Below, piece by piece: positions 6,386 through 13,313 of a DNA stretch of 15,389 bases (position 1 is its first letter; each line of letters begins with the position of its first letter). Source of the stretch: CAZILN01 sp964540005. Its GTDB lineage: Bacteria > Bacteroidota > Bacteroidia > Bacteroidales > SM23-62. The position numbers and the translations under genes are program-made. The stretch is taken from positions 1 through 15,389 of the forward strand of contig CAZILN010000153.1 of the NCBI GenBank assembly GCA_964540005.1. The letters are read 5' to 3'. The notes under the pieces are model-generated. The model saw nothing but the letters and a program-made list of their open reading frames with translations, was not told the DNA's origin and searched no databases.

Positions 6386-8221
6386 ATGTCTGACATAATA
6401 AAACTCCTGTCTGATTCTGTTGCCAACCAGATTGCAGCCGGGGAGGTTATACAGCGGCCGGCCTCCGTTGTGAAGGAGTTAACCGAAAACGCCATCGATG
6501 CCGGGGCTGATGTTATTTCGATCAATGTGAAGGATGCAGGCCGTACCCTTATCCAGGTTATAGATAATGGTTGCGGCATGTCGGTAACCGATGCGCAGCT
6601 GGCCTTCGAAAGGCATTCCACCTCCAAAATATCAGTCGCCGATGATCTTTTCGCCATCCAGACCCTCGGGTTCAGGGGAGAAGCCCTTGCATCAATAGCA
6701 GCAGTCTCGGAGGTGGTACTTAAAACCAAACGGGTAGAAGATGAGACCGGGACTAAAATTGAGGTCACCGCATCAGAACTGCGGTCCCGTGAGCAGGTTG
6801 CCTGTAAGAATGGCAGTAATTTTCTTATCAGGAACCTTTTCTTTAATGTTCCCGCCCGCAGGAAATTCCTCAAAGCCGACACGACAGAACTGAAACATAT
6901 AATTACCGAGTTATACCGGGTAGTCCTGACACGTCCGGGTATAGAATTTTCCCTGATCCATAATAATTCTGAAATTTACAAGCTTCCTGTTTCCAACCTG
7001 AAGCAGCGAATTGTGAATGTTTTCGGGCATCAAATCAACCATAACCTGATACCCGTCAACAGCGAAACAAGCATCGTTTCGATTCATGGATTTATCGGTA
7101 CACCGGGATCATCACGAAAGACTTACGGGGAACAGTTCTTCTTTGTGAACGACCGGTTTATGCGGCATCCCTATTTTCATAAAGCCATTACAGAAGCTTT
7201 TGAATCAGTATTGCCCCCCGATACCATACCTACTTATTTCCTGTTTTTCGAAACCCTTCCTGAATCCCTGGATATCAACATCCATCCAACCAAAACTGAA
7301 ATAAAATTTGAGGATGAAAGGGCTATTTTTCAGATTTTACTCGCTTCAGTACGTGAAGCGCTTGGAAAAAATAACCTGATACCCTCTCTTGATTTCGACA
7401 GGGAAGGAACTATAGATATCCCTTACAGCAGAAAGGATGTGGAAATTAAAAACCCGGAAATTGATATTGATCCGGAATTCAATCCATTCCATGGTCAGGA
7501 ACCCGGACAGCCTGGCTACAATAAATCATCAGCAGCAGACAGGGTTAGAAACTGGGAGAAACTTTATGAGGGACCGGAAAACGGCGAACAGGCTGCAGGC
7601 GGGAAACAGGCTGATCTGACCGGTGACCGGCATGCGCTGCCAGGTACTGAACCAAACCTGCATAAATTCCTGCAGGTAAAAAACAGATTCATCATTACCC
7701 CGGTAAAATCCGGATTACTGGTAATTGATCAGAAACGGGCTCATGAAAGGATACTGTATGAAAAATTCCTTGAAACCCTGACCGGCCAAACCCGGATCTC
7801 GCAACAGGACCTCTTTCCCAAAACCATTCAATTGAATGCATCGGATCATACTTTATTGATGGAAATATTTGACGATATTTGCAGCCTTGGTTTTGATATC
7901 AGGGATCTCGGAAATAACAGCATTGCCATCAATGGATTACCGCCCGATGCAATGAACATGGACCCGGTTGGGATCATAGAGGAGTTTCTTGAATATTTCA
8001 AGCAGACAGGATCTGATATCAAATCAAAAGCAAAGGAAAAACTTGCCCTGTCTATGGCCAGGGCTTCTGCTATTCCTTACCAGAGACCGCTGGAGAGTAC
8101 CGAAATGAGAGAAATGGTTGATCAGTTGTTCTCCAGTTCAAATCCGGGAGTCACGGCAGACGGCCGAAAGATATATACCATCTATCAGAATGAGGAAATT
8201 GAAAAAAGGTTTTCAAATTAA
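6386..8221 (+). CDS. mutL: DNA mismatch repair protein MutL
   Basis: A 611-residue MutL. It couples mismatch recognition by MutS to strand incision and removal. The N-terminal GHKL ATPase (about 1-330) shows NQIAAGEVIQRPASVVKEL with catalytic E31, DNGCGM at 60-65, and TLGFRGEALASIAA (about 93-106). A variable acidic linker (about 345-425) leads to the C-terminal dimerisation domain. The endonuclease motif, usually DQHAxxExxxxE, reads DQKRAHERILYE from residue 448, with H replaced by K. The CPHGRP-type motif near the C-terminus is replaced by NPGVTADGRKIYT. Nicking activity is therefore uncertain, although Bacteroidota MutL proteins often vary here. It starts three bases after the small membrane protein gene and is followed by two rhomboid genes on the same strand. 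Confidence 0.97.
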   Translation: MSDIIKLLSDSVANQIAAGEVIQRPASVVKELTENAIDAGADVISINVKDAGRTLIQVIDNGCGMSVTDAQLAFERHSTSKISVADDLFAIQTLGFRGEALASIAAVSEVVLKTKRVEDETGTKIEVTASELRSREQVACKNGSNFLIRNLFFNVPARRKFLKADTTELKHIITELYRVVLTRPGIEFSLIHNNSEIYKLPVSNLKQRIVNVFGHQINHNLIPVNSETSIVSIHGFIGTPGSSRKTYGEQFFFVNDRFMRHPYFHKAITEAFESVLPPDTIPTYFLFFETLPESLDINIHPTKTEIKFEDERAIFQILLASVREALGKNNLIPSLDFDREGTIDIPYSRKDVEIKNPEIDIDPEFNPFHGQEPGQPGYNKSSAADRVRNWEKLYEGPENGEQAAGGKQADLTGDRHALPGTEPNLHKFLQVKNRFIITPVKSGLLVIDQKRAHERILYEKFLETLTGQTRISQQDLFPKTIQLNASDHTLLMEIFDDICSLGFDIRDLGNNSIAINGLPPDAMNMDPVGIIEEFLEYFKQTGSDIKSKAKEKLALSMARASAIPYQRPLESTEMREMVDQLFSSSNPGVTADGRKIYTIYQNEEIEKRFSN

Positions 8222-8270
8222 TTGCTTTTCTTTGTGCAGTAATTATGTTGAATATAGAGAGAGTTAACTT

Positions 8271-9092
8271 ATGAACGGATTCGGAAGAGGATTGGGAAGC
8301 ATACCGCCGGTATTGAAAAACCTGTTGATCATTAACGTACTGATGTTCCTGATCGCCATGGTTCTTGAAAGTGCCTTCGATGTTGATTTAAACAACATGC
8401 TTGGATTACATTACTGGAAGTCGGAATATTTCAGGCCTTACCAGGTCGTCACCCATATGTTCATGCACGGTGGACTCACACACATTTTCTTGAATATGTT
8501 CATGCTATGGATGTTCGGAAGGGTACTGGAACAGGTATGGACAGGCAAGCGATTTCTAATTTATTATTTCTTTACAGGACTGGGAGCTGCAACTCTTCAT
8601 CTTTTCGTAACCCACCTGGAGATATCATCCTTGTTAAGGGAAGCTGCAGCTTTCAGCAACACACCAACGCCCGAATTGTTCAATGCCTTCATATCGAATC
8701 ATATTCCAAACAGGAATCCACAGATTTATGACTTTCTGACAGCCTGGTCGACAAATCCGCAGGATCCCGGATACGCATCGGAAGCCATCCGTTATCTTGA
8801 AAGTTTCATTACAGCAAAGATGAATATCCCCACGGTAGGTGCCTCGGGAGCTGTGTATGGAGTCCTGCTTGCTTTCGGGGTAATCTTCCCGAACATGCCG
8901 CTGGTACTGATCTTTTTTCCCTTCTTCCCTATTAAGGCCAAGTATATGGTTATCGGCATGGGCGCCCTTGAACTCTTTCACGGATTGAGCATGCCCGGAA
9001 GCAATATTGCTCATTTCGCTCACCTGGGCGGCATGATTTTTGGGTACATCTTAATCCGGTACTGGAAAACCAGCAGCCAGAATTTTCAATGA
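8271..9092 (+). CDS. Rhomboid family intramembrane serine protease (first of pair)
   Basis: A 273-residue polytopic membrane protein with the rhomboid motif set: HGGLTHIFLNM (H66, H71, N75), GASGAVYG with catalytic S192, and AHFAHLGG with the catalytic histidine at H251. The residues form the serine-histidine dyad and the oxyanion site, so the enzyme should cleave membrane helices of substrates within the inner membrane. Between the third membrane segment and the serine helix there is a hydrophilic insert of about 70 residues (about 117-186), longer than in E. coli GlpG. The gene is 49 bases after mutL and 49 before the second rhomboid. A weak hairpin lies at 9098-9117 in that gap. The substrate is unknown. 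Confidence 0.93.
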   Translation: MNGFGRGLGSIPPVLKNLLIINVLMFLIAMVLESAFDVDLNNMLGLHYWKSEYFRPYQVVTHMFMHGGLTHIFLNMFMLWMFGRVLEQVWTGKRFLIYYFFTGLGAATLHLFVTHLEISSLLREAAAFSNTPTPELFNAFISNHIPNRNPQIYDFLTAWSTNPQDPGYASEAIRYLESFITAKMNIPTVGASGAVYGVLLAFGVIFPNMPLVLIFFPFFPIKAKYMVIGMGALELFHGLSMPGSNIAHFAHLGGMIFGYILIRYWKTSSQNFQ

Positions 9093-9141
9093 CCTTCAAA
9101 CCCTGGCCTGCCGGTTTTTGCTATCACTCATATAAAGGTAC

Positions 9142-10023
9142 ATGGCAATAATTGACGAAATACGGAATTCATTTAAAGGCGGTTCCAGCCTGACAAAGCT
9201 GATATATATCAACCTGACGGTCTGGATCATAGTTAATGTCCTGGAAATATTCTTCTATCTCTTTAACATCCATGACAACTACATGAGTTTTCTGTTGTAC
9301 CTGGCTTTGCCGGCGGATCTGAACAACCTGATCCTCAAGCCCTGGACCCTGATCACCTATATGTTCCTGCATAAAAGCTTCATTCATATACTCTTTAACA
9401 TGTTGTGGTTATACTGGTTCGGAAGGATCTTCCTTCAGTATATGGATGAGAAGAAACTGGTGGGTGTTTATTTGCTTGGAGGAATTTCAGGCGGACTCAT
9501 GTACATCCTGACCTACAACCTTTTCCCTGTATTCAGCGGAGAACTGGCCATGTCACATGCCCTGGGCGCTTCAGCAGCAGTTCTGGCAATAGTTATCGCC
9601 ACGGCTGTCAACACACCCCACTATAATATGAACCTCCTGTTTATCGGACCGGTTAAAATAATCTATATTGCACTCATTGGATTTGCAGTTACCTCCCTGT
9701 TCGATTTTTCTATTAATACCGGGGGAAAGATCGCTCATATCGGAGGGGCTCTTTTCGGATATCTGTATATACTCCGATACAGAAGCGGGAAAGACATGAC
9801 AAAAGGGATAAGTAAAATGCTGGATCGTATCTTCAGCCTCTTCAAACCACGTCCGAAAGTCAGGGTGACACACCGGCGTTTTGAGGATGATATGGATTAC
9901 AAGGCCAGGAAGAAAGATGAGCAGGCCGAGATTGACCGCATCCTCGATAAAATTGCTAAATCGGGATATGACAACCTGAGCAGTAAAGAAAAAGAAATAT
10001 TATTCAGGCAAAGTAAAAAATAA
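9142..10023 (+). CDS. Rhomboid family protein with cytoplasmic C-terminal tail (second of pair)
   Basis: A 293-residue rhomboid homologue. It has HKSFIHILFNM (H77, H82, N86), GASAAVLA with the serine at S144, and AHIGGALFG with H199. The second glycine of the usual GxSG is alanine here, which differs from the upstream rhomboid but keeps the dyad. There is no large insert before the serine helix. After the last membrane segment comes a basic cytoplasmic tail (about 213-293) ending in RKKDEQAEIDRILDKIAKSG and NLSSKEKEILFRQ. This tail resembles the DUF6576 tail common on Bacteroidota rhomboids. Two unlike rhomboids in tandem suggest different substrates or one regulating the other; that is inference. 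Confidence 0.9.
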   Translation: MAIIDEIRNSFKGGSSLTKLIYINLTVWIIVNVLEIFFYLFNIHDNYMSFLLYLALPADLNNLILKPWTLITYMFLHKSFIHILFNMLWLYWFGRIFLQYMDEKKLVGVYLLGGISGGLMYILTYNLFPVFSGELAMSHALGASAAVLAIVIATAVNTPHYNMNLLFIGPVKIIYIALIGFAVTSLFDFSINTGGKIAHIGGALFGYLYILRYRSGKDMTKGISKMLDRIFSLFKPRPKVRVTHRRFEDDMDYKARKKDEQAEIDRILDKIAKSGYDNLSSKEKEILFRQSKK

Positions 10024-10082
10024 GTATCTTTATTATTACAGTAAAGAAGTAAAACCACGCTAATAATTTTCCACTGCCGCCG

Positions 10083-11207
10083 ATGAGGAAACTTGTATAC
10101 AGATTACTGGTCTATGGTAATATTGTACTGGTCGCCTTCCTCCTGCTCTCCTATCTTTCTGTATACATCAGTCCGGAAAAACTATGGATCGCCGCATTCT
10201 TCGGGCTTGCCTATCCTTACCTGCTACTCTTTAACCTGATGTTCTGCCTCTTCTGGATGCTTTTTGCAAAACGTGTGTTCCTGATATCCTTTCTGGCAAT
10301 CCTGATTGGATGGAACTTCGTAAGCAACCACTTCCAGATCCACAATCTGTCAAAATCAGACAGAACCAGGATTATCTCATCTGACAGGCATCAAAGACAG
10401 GAAGCCAGTCAGCTCAAAATTATGTCATTCAATATTAGGGCATTTAACCTGTATAACTGGAACCAGGACCAGCAATCCCTTAACAGCATAATTAATTACA
10501 TCAGAGATGAGGACCCTGATATAATCTGCCTGCAGGAATTCTATTCACAGAAAGAAGGGATGATAAGCTTGCAGGATATTTATATTCAATTGGGTAATAC
10601 ACCCTACAGGCATTTGCATCATACCCTTGGAGGGAATCAGAACAACTCATACGGTATTGCCACGTTCAGCTCATATCCGATTATTGACCAGGGTTTTATA
10701 TCATTTGATAATACCATCAATGTTTCCATCTATACTGATATTAAAGTTAATTCAGATACCCTGAGGATCTATAACAACCATTTACAGTCCATTCATCTGA
10801 GCAGCAGAAACTATACTTACCTGGACAGCATCAGGCTGAGGTATAATGAGGATCAGATCAACGAACTGAAAGATATCTCCTACAGGCTCAGGGATGCTTT
10901 TATAAAAAGGGCCAGGCAGGCAGCCCGGATCTCAGATCATATCCATGGATCCCCGTACCCGGTTATAGTATGCGGTGATTTTAATGATACCCCCTCCTCA
11001 TATACATATTTTAAAATAAGGAAGGAGCTTGGGGATTCATTTGTTGAGTCAGGAGCCGGATTCGGTAATACTTATTCAGGGAAATTCCCTTCTTTCAGGA
11101 TAGATTATATCCTTCATCACCAGGATATTAACTCGATTTATTTTAAAAGGACAAGGACAGCTCTATCGGATCATTTTCCCATCACTGCCTACCTGCAGCT
11201 CAGGTAA
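10083..11207 (+). CDS. Membrane-anchored endonuclease/exonuclease/phosphatase family protein
   Basis: A 374-residue protein. Residues 1-85 hold about three membrane segments, followed by a soluble domain from about 110 with all hallmarks of the EEP fold. These are MSFNIRAFN (N117), ICLQEF (E152), NNHLQS (H233), VCGDFNDTP (D299, N301), RIDYIL (D341) and LSDHFP (D363, H364). These residues bind metal and cleave a phosphodiester bond. The substrate (nucleic acid, lipid headgroup or other) cannot be told from sequence. The catalytic domain is probably on the periplasmic side, given its position after the membrane bundle. The gene follows the two rhomboids after 59 bases, an order I recall in other Bacteroidota. 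Its stop codon overlaps the end of the convergent dehydratase gene. Confidence 0.88.
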   Translation: MRKLVYRLLVYGNIVLVAFLLLSYLSVYISPEKLWIAAFFGLAYPYLLLFNLMFCLFWMLFAKRVFLISFLAILIGWNFVSNHFQIHNLSKSDRTRIISSDRHQRQEASQLKIMSFNIRAFNLYNWNQDQQSLNSIINYIRDEDPDIICLQEFYSQKEGMISLQDIYIQLGNTPYRHLHHTLGGNQNNSYGIATFSSYPIIDQGFISFDNTINVSIYTDIKVNSDTLRIYNNHLQSIHLSSRNYTYLDSIRLRYNEDQINELKDISYRLRDAFIKRARQAARISDHIHGSPYPVIVCGDFNDTPSSYTYFKIRKELGDSFVESGAGFGNTYSGKFPSFRIDYILHHQDINSIYFKRTRTALSDHFPITAYLQLR

Positions 11208-12147
11208 AGGGTAAGTTGCCAAGATCCACATTGCCCCCGGACAGGATCAGGCCTGTCCGCAGCCCCTTATATTCGACTTTGTTTTCGATAATTGCAGCCA
11301 GTGGGACAGCTCCTGAGGGTTCCACTACAATTTTCATTCTCTCCCAGATCATCCTCATTGCCGTAATTATCCCTTCTTCACTTACTGTCACAATTTCATG
11401 AACTTTATCCCGGATAATTGCGAATGTCAGCTCACCCAGGGAGGTAAGGAGACCATCGGCAATTGTATCAGGTTTTACAGAAGGAATTATGTGTCCGGCC
11501 TGTAATGACCGGTATGCATCATCCGCCCCTGCAGGTTCCACGGCTATCGGTTTTGCATCAGGAAGCAGTGACCTGGCAGTAATGGCAGTACCGCTCATCA
11601 AACCGCCTCCGCCAACCGGTGCCAGGATCATATCGAGCTTCCCCGCCTCCTCGATCAGTTCTTTAGCTGCTGTTCCCTGTCCGCAAACAATATCAAAATG
11701 ATTATAGGGAGGGATGAAGGCAGCACCTGTCTCAGCCACTATCTTTTCCTTGGTCTGCTCCCTTGAATCCATGGTTGGTTCACAGAAGGTGATTATCCCG
11801 CCATATCCCTCGACAGCTGTTTTTTTTATTTCAGGGGCAGTCCGCGGCATGGCTATATATGCCGGTATCCCTCTTATACGTGCCGCAAGGCATAAAGCGG
11901 CAGCATGGTTCCCCGAAGAATGGGTGACAACCCCTCTCTGTGCCTGGTCCTCGCTGAGAGACATTATGGCATTAATTGCCCCCCTGAACTTAAAAGCCCC
12001 CACTTTCTGAAAATTCTCACATTTAAAATAAAAATCTCCCTCCAGTAGTTCATTGATCCCGCGAGAACTCAATACAGGGGTCTTTTGAATATAGGGTCTT
12101 ATCCGGTCATGCGCCTGTTCTACATCTTGATATTCAGGTAGTTTCAC
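11200..12147 (-). CDS. Threonine/serine dehydratase-like PLP enzyme
   Basis: A 315-residue fold-type II PLP enzyme. It has the lysine that binds PLP in AFKFRGA (K53), the substrate loop SSGNHAAA (about 77-84), the phosphate-binding GGGGL (179-183), and LSGGN near the end with S303. E204, A208 and D210 align with the metal site of serine racemase, from memory. There is no ACT regulatory domain, so it looks like a catabolic threonine dehydratase, a serine dehydratase or a serine racemase, not feedback-controlled biosynthetic IlvA. The start is a GTG at 12147; no ATG occurs earlier in frame, and the next internal methionine is at residue 62, inside the fold. It follows the secreted protein gene after 54 bases on the same strand. 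The 3' end overlaps the convergent gene by 8 bases. Confidence 0.9.
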   Translation of the reverse strand: MKLPEYQDVEQAHDRIRPYIQKTPVLSSRGINELLEGDFYFKCENFQKVGAFKFRGAINAIMSLSEDQAQRGVVTHSSGNHAAALCLAARIRGIPAYIAMPRTAPEIKKTAVEGYGGIITFCEPTMDSREQTKEKIVAETGAAFIPPYNHFDIVCGQGTAAKELIEEAGKLDMILAPVGGGGLMSGTAITARSLLPDAKPIAVEPAGADDAYRSLQAGHIIPSVKPDTIADGLLTSLGELTFAIIRDKVHEIVTVSEEGIITAMRMIWERMKIVVEPSGAVPLAAIIENKVEYKGLRTGLILSGGNVDLGNLPFT

Positions 12148-12201
12148 AGATTTAAGGTTTAAGTTATCTGAAAAATAAAAATACTAATAATTTAGGCTTA
12201 A

Positions 12202-12972
12202 TCAGGGTACCTCTTCTTCCTGTCTTTCCTCCCACTTCTCCAAATATTTACGTATAGCCTGTGTTATCTGATAGTCAGTGGATTCAAGCAGGAAATCCGG
12301 ATTAAAATTACAAAATTCAATGAATTCATTAAGCTCAATTCCTTCCAGTCCGCTTACACGGCCGACCATTTCCCGGTTGAATTTCGGATACAACAAGCTT
12401 TCCAGTTCTTCCTGCTCCAGAATCTTTGCCAGCTTCCTGTTTGATTTTCCTTCCTTGCTCAGCAGGTTGTACAGCGCCGTAATCGGACTACCAAGACTCA
12501 TTGGCTGGACAACATTAAGCGTATCCATTCCCAGTTCTATTTTCCTGATCACGGTGGGATGGATCTGGTATCTGGATTCGGGTAGTTCCAGGTTGAGCAC
12601 TTTGTATTTGAACTGCTTATAAGTACCCAGGGGATTAACATTGACAGCCTGGATAGGATAGGAACGTGGCCTCAGTTTAATCGCAGGCACCAGTGCGGAA
12701 GCCAGCATTGAATCGCTGACACTGAAGGTGTAATCAAAATAACCTATGGCTGAGACAGTGATCATATCCATATTATGTGCCATAATACCAAAGTATCCAA
12801 GAGTATCGCTGATATTGCCCCGGCCCGTATTCAGGTTCACGATATGGGCAAACTGAACAGCCGAGTGATCTGTCATGTCAATTAGCCGGGCAAAGAGATA
12901 CTGCACTGAATCAGCAGGCATATCCTGTCCTGATACATATGCCGGACGGAAGAATATAATCGGCAACAGCAT
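12202..12972 (-). CDS. Secreted protein with carboxypeptidase-D-like regulatory domain
   Basis: A 256-residue protein from the ATG at 12972. The start is a hydrophobic stretch (LLPIIFFRPAYVSGQ) that looks like the second half of a signal peptide. The frame is open 16 codons further back to 13020, and those codons encode SDIIKYPKFARLVLF with lysines and an arginine. The full signal may therefore begin at the ATA at 13020 or another non-ATG codon. Residues about 25-110 resemble the carboxypeptidase D regulatory-like beta-sandwich (ARLIDMTDHSAVQFAHIVNL, then SAIGYFDYTF). The C-terminal half is helical and charged and ends EKWEERQEEEVP. Family members sit in the periplasm or on the surface in Bacteroidota, with no assigned function. 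It is divergent from the GH3 gene. Confidence 0.65.
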   Translation of the reverse strand: MLLPIIFFRPAYVSGQDMPADSVQYLFARLIDMTDHSAVQFAHIVNLNTGRGNISDTLGYFGIMAHNMDMITVSAIGYFDYTFSVSDSMLASALVPAIKLRPRSYPIQAVNVNPLGTYKQFKYKVLNLELPESRYQIHPTVIRKIELGMDTLNVVQPMSLGSPITALYNLLSKEGKSNRKLAKILEQEELESLLYPKFNREMVGRVSGLEGIELNEFIEFCNFNPDFLLESTDYQITQAIRKYLEKWEERQEEEVP

Positions 12973-13313
12973 GAAAAGTACCAGCCTGGCGAATTTCGGG
13001 TATTTAATAATATCAGATATATATTAAAATATTTTCTTCCGATACTGCATGTTGCTTAAAGCTAAAAAAAGAAGAACAGCCTGCCAAAAGAATCGGTTAA
13101 TACTGTTTGAACGAAAATGAGCAGACAATCATTGCAATTTAGCTTCATCATATTCATTTCTAAGTATTTTAAGATTTATTCATTTAATAAGCTGTTCAAA
13201 TGGAGGAAGATAATTTAATGTTTTTTAACTTTAAGTACTTAACTTATATCAAATCCGCACTGTGAAAATACTGGCATAAAACAAGCATGAAATAATTATT
13301 AAACAATAAACCA
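12973..13313. other. AT-rich divergent intergenic region before the GH3 gene
   Basis: This stretch of 341 bases separates the minus-strand secreted protein from the plus-strand GH3 gene and should hold both promoters. I see only partial -7 boxes: TAACTTTA on the plus strand (13226-13233) and TAGCTTTA on the minus strand (near 13059-13066), each one base off TAnnTTTG. The part next to 12972 may be coding if the secreted protein starts upstream of its ATG. No convincing small gene, RNA or terminator was found. Confidence 0.5.

Noticed and set aside
9098..9117. AAACC/GGTTT hairpin followed by Ts between the two rhomboid genes, considered as a terminator
   Set aside because: The stem is only five base pairs with a 10-base loop and the T-run is short, so strong termination is unlikely.
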